From the NCBI GenBank assembly GCA_027622115.1, contig JAQBZS010000296.1, forward strand, positions 1 to 8,007: DNA of 8,007 nt, in the 5' to 3' direction. Shown in pieces: positions 1-6,306 of this stretch (the first letter of the stretch is position 1; the number at the start of each line of letters is the position of its first letter). The notes beneath the pieces are model-generated. The model had not been told where the DNA came from. It worked only from the letters and a program-made list of their open reading frames with translations, and made no database searches. The DNA is from Planctomycetota bacterium. GTDB taxonomy: Bacteria; Planctomycetota; Planctomycetia; Planctomycetales; Planctomycetaceae. The translations under genes and the position numbers were made by a program.

Positions 1-55
1 GCTCGCGGCTCACAGCGTTAGAACAAAGGACGACTTCCGCCGCGAACATTGAACT

Positions 56-388
56 TTGAACCACCCGACCCCAGCCACCCCTTGCAGGAAACCTGCGCCA
101 AAGAATTCGCCAGTCAAGAGCGAGTTTTCAACACCTTTGGTGCCTGTCCCGCTGTTTCAGATCGTCAAGATCGTCACAGTAGTGCCCTTCGTTGGCGACC
201 TTCCCGTGCTCGTCTTCCCTAATCCGCGATATGCCGCTACATCACGCCGCTCGATGATCACGCGCCGAGCCGCCAACACACTTCCGCGACTCGAACTCGC
301 GTCAGATTGTTTCGACGTTGAATTGCGTCGGCGTTGCTGTGAATTGCAGCGGATGAATTCTGCCATCGGTTTCGAGGACGAGGAATGA
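56..388 (+). CDS. Doubtful ORF upstream of the coiled-coil gene
   Basis: Positions 1-384 contain no gene I can recognise. The only candidate is this 110-codon frame, which starts with TTG and has no convincing ribosome binding site. Its TGA overlaps the ATG of the next gene (ATGA at 385-388), which would allow translational coupling. Against it, the third-position GC preference is clearly weaker than in the kinase gene, the first 30 residues are proline-rich and low in information, and no motif or membrane segment is convincing apart from a hydrophobic stretch near residues 30-55. It could equally be a leader or untranslated region of the following gene, or the decayed end of an older gene. 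Treat it as a weak hypothesis. Confidence 0.22.
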   Translation: MNHPTPATPCRKPAPKNSPVKSEFSTPLVPVPLFQIVKIVTVVPFVGDLPVLVFPNPRYAATSRRSMITRRAANTLPRLELASDCFDVELRRRCCELQRMNSAIGFEDEE

Positions 389-855
389 ACCCCCTCCATT
401 ACATCTTCTTGGGCGGCGGCATGTTGTGCGTGGCATTCGTCTTGCGACGCACTGCAAAGCGCGCGCAATCCAACCAAACCTCCACGGCATTGACCCAGCC
501 TCCCGTGACACCAAGAAACCGTGTCTCGGATCGGCTGCAAGAGCTGGAACTGCGACTCTACGATTTCAGTCGCGAAGTGGAAGGCCGAATGGAAACCAAA
601 CTGACGGTCCTCGACGAGTTGATCGCGGAAGCCGATCGAGAAATCATCGAATTACGGCAAGCCATTCCGCCCGAACGATCGCTCGAATTGCCGACGCGAC
701 CGCACAGCTCGCTCTCGGCGGATCAAATCCACATGGCGGACTGCTTATTTGGAGCGGGGTTTCAAGTGGACGAGATTGCCAGAGCCATGAATTGCAAACC
801 GGCCGAGATTGCACGCGAATTGGCGATCGACCCGCCGGATTCCGCCGCCGCCTGA
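385..855 (+). CDS. Membrane-anchored coiled-coil protein with C-terminal HTH-like segment
   Basis: A 156-residue protein. Residues 5-21 are hydrophobic and followed by basic residues (RRTAKRA), giving one N-terminal membrane anchor with the rest in the cytoplasm. A short Pro/Thr linker leads to a charged heptad-like helix at about 49-95, probably a coiled coil. The last 45 residues contain a helix-turn-helix-like stretch (GFQVDEIARAMNCKPAEIA, about 127-145). The layout of anchor, coiled coil and small terminal helical module resembles DUF6115 and similar bacterial proteins, but I cannot assign it firmly. A GAGG sits 7 bases before the ATG and supports this start. The kinase-like gene follows about 200 bases later on the same strand, so a shared transcript is possible but not shown. 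Function unknown. Confidence 0.72.
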   Translation: MNPLHYIFLGGGMLCVAFVLRRTAKRAQSNQTSTALTQPPVTPRNRVSDRLQELELRLYDFSREVEGRMETKLTVLDELIAEADREIIELRQAIPPERSLELPTRPHSSLSADQIHMADCLFGAGFQVDEIARAMNCKPAEIARELAIDPPDSAAA

Positions 856-907
856 GTGAGTTTTTTCCGCGATCGTTCGGGAAGCGTTCGCCCCAACCGG
901 TCCGGAG

Positions 908-978
908 TGGTCGCGTTCCATTTTCATTCTTCGGCACGCGTCCAAATGGTCGCATTCCAGCTACTGGCCCGTGCCGAA
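908..978 (+). repeat. Direct repeat plus long-loop stem before the kinase-like gene
   Basis: The spacer 856-1052 holds two copies of a 13-mer with one mismatch, TGGTCGCGTTCCA (908-920) and TGGTCGCATTCCA (947-959). It also holds a perfect 9-base inverted pair, TTCGGCACG (930-938) and CGTGCCGAA (970-978). The second 13-mer copy lies inside the loop of that stem. The arrangement lies 75-145 bases before the preferred kinase start, where a regulator site or a structured leader would sit. There is no T-run after the stem, so it is not an intrinsic terminator. The regulatory role is inference. Confidence 0.4.
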
Positions 979-1052
979 TCCGCTGGGTAGACTCGACCCC
1001 GTTCTTATTGGGCCGTCCCTGATTGAATCTCTGGGCAGGATGTGCTTGTTGG

Positions 1053-3821
1053 ATGAAGAAGTCGTGGCCGCTCGCCAGCGAATACAGCAACATGCTTCAG
1101 AATCCGCAGGTCGCGTTTCGCGATCCGGATCTGAAGAATTGCGTCATTGAACGCGACAACAACAACCAACCTCGAGCCCGCGCAGGGGCGTTCGCCAACG
1201 TCTACAAGGGCACGACCGCAGGTGGAGCCGACTTCGCGATTCGCGTTTTTACCAGTTCGTCGGAAGCTCGCCACAACCGCTACAGCCTCATCAACAGCTA
1301 TCTGCAAACCATCCAGAATCGGTGGCTCGTCGGCATCAATTATCTGGAAGAAGGCATCCGTGTCGTCACCAGCGGCGGAGTCGCCTGGTTTCCCCTGATG
1401 ACGATGGAGTGGGTTCCCGGCGACATCATGTTCGACTGGGTGCGAACCCAATGTCACGGCGGCAATGCCCCAGGCCTGCGGAACGCGGCCGATCAATGGG
1501 TGCAACTGGTCGGCGATCTCCGTAAGTCGAAGATTGCCCACGGCGACCTGCAACACGGCAACGTGATGATCACCCCCAACGGCGAATTGAAGCTCGTCGA
1601 TTACGACTGCATGTGCGTCCCAGAACTCGTCGGCGCAGTCAACGAAGAAATCGGCGTGGTGCCCTATCAGCATCCGGAACGCGACGCAAACACCAAGCTC
1701 TCGATCGATCTGGACAACTTCTCGTCGCTCTACATCTTGGTGGCGCTGCGAGCCTTCGCCGCCGACCCAGGTTTGTGGCAGCAGTACAACGAGCCGCCGG
1801 GCAAGGAACTCTACGACAAGCTGCTCTTCCGTGAAGAAGACTTTCAGAATGCCGGCCAGTCTCGCGTGTTTCGAGAATTGCAGCGGTCGCCCGATCCGGA
1901 CGTCGTGCGTTGGACGCGGGATCTGTTCGGGTTGGTGCGGGTTTCGATGGCCAAGGTGCCACCGCTGGAGCACTTCGTCAACGACACCGAGTCCGTCAAG
2001 GAATTACTGGATCGCGGTGCGTGGGACGCCGCCGTCGAAATGGCTCAACGCGGCAACATCGCCAACGCCGCACCGGCCGTCGTCGCCAGATTGCGACAGG
2101 CTCAGCAGCGAGTCGACTGTCGCGAGCGTTTGGAAGCCGCCGTCAAGTCCGGTGACGAAGAGGCGATGTTGAAGGCTTACGATCCCAAGCTGCTGGACGA
2201 TTACCCGGAAGCACAACAGGCGGTCGGAACTGCTCGCGGAGCGGCGAAGGTCATCCCGATTCTGCGGCAATTGAAACAACTCAAAGCGGCCGGACAGTCT
2301 CGACAATATGTGGCGACGTGGGACAAATACCAAACCGCACTCGCGGGCCGTCGCAGCGGCAAGGCGATTCAGAAAGACGTCGAGGCTTGGCGGAAAAAGA
2401 ACAAACTGGCGGATCGCATCCAGGCGGGGCTCGGTCGGCCGGATGTCGATGCGCCGGCGTTGACGGCCGCTTGGCAGGCGTTGGCCAAGCTCGGCGGGCA
2501 TCCGGACGTCAACGATCGTCGCACGGAAATCGAAAAGCTGCTCCATCGAGATCAGGCCTTGCAGCGGTTTCGCGATATCCCCAACAACGTGACACCCAAG
2601 CATGACCGTGCTCTCAAACAAGCGTGGAACGAAACGCTGTTCGCCGGTTGGAAGTCGGCGGAAGCAGAACGGCCTCGATTGAAAGCGGCACTGGAGCGAT
2701 TGGCGGCCCTCAACAAATTTGAAGCGCTGGTCAAGCAAGCGGCCGCAGCGGTGACGTTGGTTTCGGAGAAGGGCGTTTACGATCTCGGCAACGCGTTATC
2801 GGCTGATTATCACAACCAGGGCGATCGCGTGATTTTGGCGCATCGGCGGTTGTATGCCTTGCAGACGTTGGAACAGGCCGCCAAGCAGAAGCCGCCGTCC
2901 GAGCAACTGTTGGCTCAGGCGTGGAAAGAGTTGCAAGCGTTGGATGCATCGGACCTGGTGAACGCGCAAGTGCAGGCTCGCTTGAATCAAGCCTCCGACA
3001 TCGCCCCGCTCTTGGAGCAACTTCAACGAATCTCGCTCCGGCTTCCGCCGAATGAACTCGACCGACAACTGCTGGCCGTGTGGGACGACACCAAGCTGTC
3101 GAAGTGTGTGGAAGCCTCGGCGTGGCGAGTCGCCTGGGACGAGGCTCGCCAACGCAAGCCGCTGCTGAAGCAACTCGAAACGGCGATCCAGAACAATGAT
3201 GACGAGCTGATTGCGCGTTGCTGTCAATCGGCATTGTTCAAAGGCTGGCCGTTTTCGAGCTACGAAACGGACCGCATCTCCAAGGCGATCGACGCGATCG
3301 AGGGCATCAAACACTTGGTGGAAGCATTGCGGAGCGGCGACCGCCCCAAGTTTGTCGAGCTGTTTGATATCCGTCACGTGCAGAAGTATCCCCGCGAATT
3401 CGCGGATTTTCGTGACTCCTTGGTGCAGTGGATCGACACGGAAATCCTCGACCGCGAGCTGTTGGGATTGCGTCCGCCGATCATGGGCAACGCCGTGCGA
3501 CCGATGCCGGGCGGCACGACGTTTCAAGTACGTTGGACATGGCCGTCTCCCCGATACACGACCAAGTGCCTCCTCAAGATTTGCCCATCACAACCCGGAG
3601 CGGAAACAAGCCCCGACGATGTCCGTGCTCACCAAACGTTTTCGCTGGACCGCGAGATGTACGAAAAGGCGGGCGGTTATCGGCGAGTCGTTGCCAAGCC
3701 GAATTGGCTCAACAGTTACGCCGTGGTGTGGGCGATGATCGATTTGGGCTTCGCCAAACTCTACAGCCAACCGCTGGTCCTGGGCCGTTTGGGCCCAAGA
3801 AGCGTCGCGTCCGCACGGTGA
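1053..3821 (+). CDS. YegI-type Ser/Thr kinase-like protein with long helical repeat region
   Basis: A cytoplasmic protein of 922 residues from ATG 1053. A TTG at 1023 would add 10 residues, but relatives begin near SWPLASEY, so 1053 or ATG 1092 is more likely. In numbering from 1023: a glycine-rich loop (RAGAFANVYKG, 53-63), beta3 AIR with Arg74 in place of the usual Lys, hinge MEWVPG (128-133), catalytic loop HGDLQHGN (173-180), metal-binding DYD (193-195), HPER (217-220) and DLDNFSSL (229-236). The domain ends near 315. Residues 365-800 are about nine degenerate helical units of roughly 50 residues. Residues 815-920 are beta-rich with conserved-looking Trp and Pro. No membrane segment or signal peptide is visible. 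The usual vWA or PP2C partners of this kinase class are not in the window. Substrates are unknown and activity is uncertain because of Arg74. The C-terminus may be shifted by an indel near 3788-3797. Confidence 0.85.
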   Translation: MKKSWPLASEYSNMLQNPQVAFRDPDLKNCVIERDNNNQPRARAGAFANVYKGTTAGGADFAIRVFTSSSEARHNRYSLINSYLQTIQNRWLVGINYLEEGIRVVTSGGVAWFPLMTMEWVPGDIMFDWVRTQCHGGNAPGLRNAADQWVQLVGDLRKSKIAHGDLQHGNVMITPNGELKLVDYDCMCVPELVGAVNEEIGVVPYQHPERDANTKLSIDLDNFSSLYILVALRAFAADPGLWQQYNEPPGKELYDKLLFREEDFQNAGQSRVFRELQRSPDPDVVRWTRDLFGLVRVSMAKVPPLEHFVNDTESVKELLDRGAWDAAVEMAQRGNIANAAPAVVARLRQAQQRVDCRERLEAAVKSGDEEAMLKAYDPKLLDDYPEAQQAVGTARGAAKVIPILRQLKQLKAAGQSRQYVATWDKYQTALAGRRSGKAIQKDVEAWRKKNKLADRIQAGLGRPDVDAPALTAAWQALAKLGGHPDVNDRRTEIEKLLHRDQALQRFRDIPNNVTPKHDRALKQAWNETLFAGWKSAEAERPRLKAALERLAALNKFEALVKQAAAAVTLVSEKGVYDLGNALSADYHNQGDRVILAHRRLYALQTLEQAAKQKPPSEQLLAQAWKELQALDASDLVNAQVQARLNQASDIAPLLEQLQRISLRLPPNELDRQLLAVWDDTKLSKCVEASAWRVAWDEARQRKPLLKQLETAIQNNDDELIARCCQSALFKGWPFSSYETDRISKAIDAIEGIKHLVEALRSGDRPKFVELFDIRHVQKYPREFADFRDSLVQWIDTEILDRELLGLRPPIMGNAVRPMPGGTTFQVRWTWPSPRYTTKCLLKICPSQPGAETSPDDVRAHQTFSLDREMYEKAGGYRRVVAKPNWLNSYAVVWAMIDLGFAKLYSQPLVLGRLGPRSVASAR

Positions 3822-3894
3822 CGCAGAAAAAGCGGCGCGACACGGAATTTGCGAGAGATTTTTGACAACGACTGTGGCCGAGCGCCCAAATCAC

Positions 3895-3923
3895 TTGTTG
3901 CACGAATGGCGGATTCTTATGTT
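3895..3923 (+). promoter_or_regulatory. Candidate sigma70-type promoter for tRNA-Leu
   Basis: TTGTTG (3895-3900) and TATGTT (3918-3923) are separated by exactly 17 bases and would start transcription near 3930, a few bases before the mature 5' end of the tRNA. Both boxes differ from consensus, so the call rests mainly on spacing and position. A perfect TTGACA at 3862-3867 lacks a -10 box at the right distance. Confidence 0.45.
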
Positions 3924-3934
3924 ACCTGCCCGCT

Positions 3935-4019
3935 GCCCAAGTGGCGGAATTGGCAGACGCGCTAGGTTCAGGACCTAGTGCCCGTAATGGGCGTGGAGGT
4001 TCGAGTCCTCTCTTGGGCA
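3935..4019 (+). tRNA. tRNA-Leu(CAG)
   Basis: A class II tRNA that reads CUG codons. The acceptor stem GCCCAAG (3935-3941) pairs fully with CTTGGGC (4012-4018), and A4019 is the discriminator. The anticodon stem is CTAGG/CCTAG around the loop TTCAGGA, with anticodon CAG at 3969-3971. A long variable arm (GCCC/GGGC) follows, as expected for leucine, then a T arm with TTCGAGT. The next bases are CC and then T, so the terminal CCA is not fully encoded and must be completed by nucleotidyltransferase. A decayed integrase lies just downstream in the same orientation, so the 3' half of this gene was probably an integration target. Confidence 0.96.
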
Positions 4020-4031
4020 CCTTGGTATCAA

Positions 4032-4066
4032 AGGACTTACGTCGATCCGGCGTGAGTCCTTTTTTT
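4032..4066 (+). terminator. Rho-independent terminator of tRNA-Leu
   Basis: AGGACTTACG (4032-4041) pairs with CGTGAGTCCT (4051-4060) in a 10-base-pair stem with one G-U pair and a 9-base loop. A run of six T follows (4061-4066). It starts 12 bases after the tRNA and is the only strong intrinsic terminator I see in the window. Confidence 0.85.
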
Positions 4067-4080
4067 GTGCCCTTGCCGAA

Positions 4081-4194
4081 TTGTGAGCGCTTTGTGAGCG
4101 CCGTTGGGTTTGTGCACGGTTTGCATCGATAGTCGATTCACTCGACCGGCTCCTACGATTTCGCGTCGTTTCAGCGCACACAATGCGCTCACAG
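4081..4194 (+). repeat. Four decamer copies in an inverted pair-of-pairs before the integrase
   Basis: TTGTGAGCGC occurs at 4081-4090 and 4092-4101, a tandem pair with 11-base period. On the opposite strand a second pair lies at 4174-4194, reading CTGTGAGCGC, A, TTGTGTGCGC. The two 21-base arms match at 18 of 21 positions. The spacer between them is 72 bases. The set fills the space between the tRNA terminator and the integrase start, and the right arm touches the AGGAG ribosome binding site. This is what arm-type integrase or excisionase sites, or an autoregulatory operator, would look like. The repeats are seen directly; the role is inferred. Confidence 0.6.
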
Positions 4195-4203
4195 GAGCTG
4201 GTC

Positions 4204-4788
4204 ATGTCGTGGATTCACAAGCGCGGAAAGACGTTTCATCTTGGGTTTCGATTCGGCGGACGTGTCTTTCGATTGTCACTCAGGACGGACAACGAACGAA
4301 TCGCCAATTCATCGGCAGCCCGAGTCGATGAAAATATCCGCCTTGTGGAAACGGGACGCCTCCTGATCCCTGACGACTGCAATGACATCGCCACGTTCTT
4401 GCTTTCTGACGGCAAACTCGACGCGAAGCCCGCCGCTCCGAAGCCGGTAACCCTGCCTGAGTCGGTGCTTAAGCAATGGTTTGAAAACCATCACCCTGGC
4501 TCGAAACACGCATTCTGCGCAGGGGCCATTGCCCGGAGCCGGACGAGCCGAACCGATCCAGCTCAGCTATCGGTCTCGCAGGCCCACGGTCATCTCAAGC
4601 GAACGCTCAAGAACAGCAAGTGGTCCAGCGTTCGTGGATGGCATGTCCTTCGTCACACCTTCGCTTCAAATTGCGCAGCGAAGTGTGTTGATCAGCGTCT
4701 CATCAACTCCTGGATGGGGCACCAAACCGAAGAGATGATGAAACGCTGTCAGCACTTGAAGGTGAATGACCTCGAATTCACGACATGA
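4204..4788 (+). pseudogene. Internally deleted tyrosine recombinase (integrase)
   Basis: The frame is open for 194 residues from ATG 4204, chosen because AGGAG lies 6 bases upstream (4193-4197). An ATG at 4183 would start inside the repeat. Residues 1-55 look like the N-terminal arm-binding module (SWIHKRGKTFHLGFRFGG). Residues 130-190 are the end of the catalytic domain: HVLRH (147-151) gives the second Arg of the active site, and GH (172-173) is present. Full integrases of this type have about 350-400 residues. Here the core-binding domain and the first catalytic Arg are missing, with a joint near residues 83-90. The nucleophile expected in a KRYRHL-like context is Cys182 (TGT, 4747-4749). 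It cannot catalyse recombination by the normal mechanism, but the N-terminal part may still bind DNA. The position next to tRNA-Leu fits a former integrative element. Confidence 0.82.
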
Positions 4789-4881
4789 ATGGCGTATTGA
4801 CTCGCAATGGCAACCTGCCGCTTGAATGGCGGTTCACCGGGCCGGTAATCCCCAAATGACCATCGGCGGATTAGCAGGCCA

Positions 4882-4906
4882 CATCACGCGGAGCGTGATG
4901 GCTACT
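4882..4906 (+). repeat. REP-like palindrome
   Basis: CATCACGC (4882-4889) and GCGTGATG (4893-4900) form a perfect 8-base-pair stem with a GGA loop, followed by GCTACT. It lies between the converging integrase remnant and the UPF0261 gene, the usual place for repetitive extragenic palindromes. Short stems with a GGA loop and a GGCTAC- or GGCGAC-type tail are, to my recollection, common between planctomycete genes. Only one copy is in this window, so its repetitive nature cannot be shown here. Confidence 0.5.
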
Positions 4907-4932
4907 TGAATCTGCTACCTTCGACCGCGAGC

Positions 4933-4963
4933 AAAAAAAATCAGTCCTGGGCACTTCGAAGTG
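4933..4963 (-). terminator. Weak terminator candidate after the UPF0261 gene
   Basis: On the - strand the stop codon of the UPF0261 gene is followed at once by the perfect palindrome CACTTCGAAGTG (4952-4963). After 11 bases comes a run of eight T (4933-4940 read on -). The gap between stem and T-run is too long for a classical intrinsic terminator, and the palindrome has almost no loop. It may still end transcription between the two converging genes. Confidence 0.25.
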
Positions 4964-6172
4964 TTATCCACGAAGCAGTGACAGCAACGTTGCGGCGGCC
5001 AGATCGGCGAATTCCTCGTCGTTGATGTGATGGTCCGATTCGATGATCGCATCGGCCGACACGTCGCCGCGAATGGCGTCGAACAGCGCGGTGCGAGTCT
5101 GCGGGTCATCGAATGGTTGGCCAACTTGATCGATGGCCGACACGCCGCCACGCGGTAGGAGAACTCGGAACGGTGCCGTCGATCCACTGACTTTCCGAGC
5201 AATGTCCTCGCCGATCATGCGGTTTTCGTTGGCAGTGGTTCGCATCAACGTCACGGTGGGGTTGTGGACGTGAAACTTGCGGTGGCGGAACTCGGGCGGC
5301 ACCGTTGCCAGCGGCCCGAAGTTCACCATGTCCGTGGCGCCGACCGATACGACTTGAGGCACACCGCCACACGCGGCTGCCGTCAGCCGGTCCGGGCCGG
5401 CGGAAAGTGTGCCGCCCACCAATTCGTCGGCAATTTCCGTGGTTGTGATGTCCAAGACTCCGGCGAACAACCCGTCCGCGATTAAGCCTTCCATCGCCTC
5501 GCCGCCGCTGCCAGTGGCATGAAACACCAGCACTTCGTAGCCCGCGGCTTCAAGAATCCGTTGGGCTCGCAGCACGCAGGGCGTCGTGACTCCGAACATC
5601 GTGGCGGCGATCAGTGGGCGATCCGTCGCCAAAGCCAACTCGGCGGGCTGGAATTTGATCATGCCCACGATCGCGGCGGCGGCTTGATGCAACACTGTGC
5701 GACTGATGCGATTGATGCCCGCGATATCCACCACGGAATTGAGCATCATGATGTCTTTGCCACCGACGTACGGTCGAGTTTGTCCGGAGGCCAACGTGCT
5801 GACCATGACCTTCGGAACTCCCAGCGGTAACGCCCGCATGGCCGAGGTGCCGATGGTGGTTCCCGCCGAGCCACCCAACGCGAGGACACCTGACACCTCG
5901 CCGCGCCCATGCAGTTCGACGAGCAGATTCCGAGCCCCACCGGCCGCTGCGGCAACCGCAACGCCGCGATCGCCTTGCGCAGCCATTTCGGCCAGCGAAG
6001 TTCCCGCAGCTGCAAACACTTGTTCTCGCGAAACGTCGGCAATCCCAATCGCTTGACCAATGCAGCCGGTATCAACAATCCGCACTTCCAAGCCGAGACT
6101 ACGAATCGCATCGGCAACGAATGCGGCTTCGTGTCCCTTGGTATCCAGTGTTCCCAGCAGATAAACGCTCAC
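4964..6172 (-). CDS. Tm-1-like ATP-binding protein, UPF0261 family
   Basis: A complete 402-residue UPF0261/Tm-1-like protein, about the full family length. It starts with GTG at 6172, with AGGAG 6 bases upstream (6179-6183 on -). Family hallmarks are the N-terminal GTLDTKG (7-13), GGSAGT (100-105), the YVGGKDIMML segment (135-144), HATGSGGEAME (218-228), TEIADELVGG (245-254), HNPTVTLMRTTANE (303-316) and PRGGVSAID (340-348). The fold is two Rossmann-like halves. The tomato relative Tm-1 binds ATP and inhibits tobamovirus replication protein, but the reaction of the bacterial proteins is not established. It has no signal peptide and should be cytoplasmic. It lies 134 bases downstream of the DUF1501 gene on the same strand. 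The TIM-barrel partner often found next to this family is not in the window. Confidence 0.93.
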   Translation of the reverse strand: MSVYLLGTLDTKGHEAAFVADAIRSLGLEVRIVDTGCIGQAIGIADVSREQVFAAAGTSLAEMAAQGDRGVAVAAAAGGARNLLVELHGRGEVSGVLALGGSAGTTIGTSAMRALPLGVPKVMVSTLASGQTRPYVGGKDIMMLNSVVDIAGINRISRTVLHQAAAAIVGMIKFQPAELALATDRPLIAATMFGVTTPCVLRAQRILEAAGYEVLVFHATGSGGEAMEGLIADGLFAGVLDITTTEIADELVGGTLSAGPDRLTAAACGGVPQVVSVGATDMVNFGPLATVPPEFRHRKFHVHNPTVTLMRTTANENRMIGEDIARKVSGSTAPFRVLLPRGGVSAIDQVGQPFDDPQTRTALFDAIRGDVSADAIIESDHHINDEEFADLAAATLLSLLRG

Positions 6173-6212
6173 GATTGGCTCCTGCAGTTGCGGCCGATTC
6201 GATTGGGTGACC

Positions 6213-6280
6213 GGGGTTGGAGCAAGGAAGGAGCGAAACCCCGGATTTGCAGGGAGCTAACTGGGTGTCGCTCCAACCCC
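6213..6280 (-). promoter_or_regulatory. Structured spacer with two competing stems before the UPF0261 gene
   Basis: On the - strand, GGGGTTGGAGC (6280-6270) can pair perfectly with GCTCCAACCCC (6223-6213), enclosing 46 bases. The same 5' arm extended by two bases contains GGAGCGA (6274-6268), which can instead pair perfectly with TCGCTCC (6236-6230), with CCC/GGG pairing further inside. The two folds exclude each other. The element begins 26 bases after the DUF1501 stop and ends 40 bases before the GTG of UPF0261, and no T-run follows it. It could be an mRNA processing or stability element, an attenuator, or a regulator binding site. I recognise no known riboswitch class. Confidence 0.4.
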
Positions 6281-6306
6281 AACACGTCGCCGCTGAGTTC
6301 GGACCA

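Noticed and set aside
856..880. T-run (about 861-866) after the coiled-coil gene as an intrinsic terminator
   Set aside because: No stable stem precedes the T-run.
1005..1973. Long - strand open frame (322 codons) opposite the kinase gene
   Set aside because: It is a shadow of the high-GC3 kinase frame. It has no recognisable domain, while the + strand frame has clear kinase motifs over the same bases.
2004..3527. Two long - strand open frames (244 and 243 codons) opposite the helical repeat region
   Set aside because: They are antisense shadows of the same GC-rich reading frame, with Arg-rich, low-information composition.
3794..3811. Resemblance of PKKRRV in the -1 frame tail to a nuclear localisation signal
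   Set aside because: It is a chance similarity of a short basic stretch in a bacterial protein, more simply an electrostatic or nucleic-acid-binding tail if it is translated at all.
3862..3867. Perfect TTGACA as a -35 box for the tRNA
   Set aside because: No -10-like sequence occurs at 16-18 bases downstream; the TTGTTG/TATGTT pair fits better.
3941..4132. ORFs on both strands across the tRNA
   Set aside because: The tRNA-Leu gene with fully paired stems explains this sequence.
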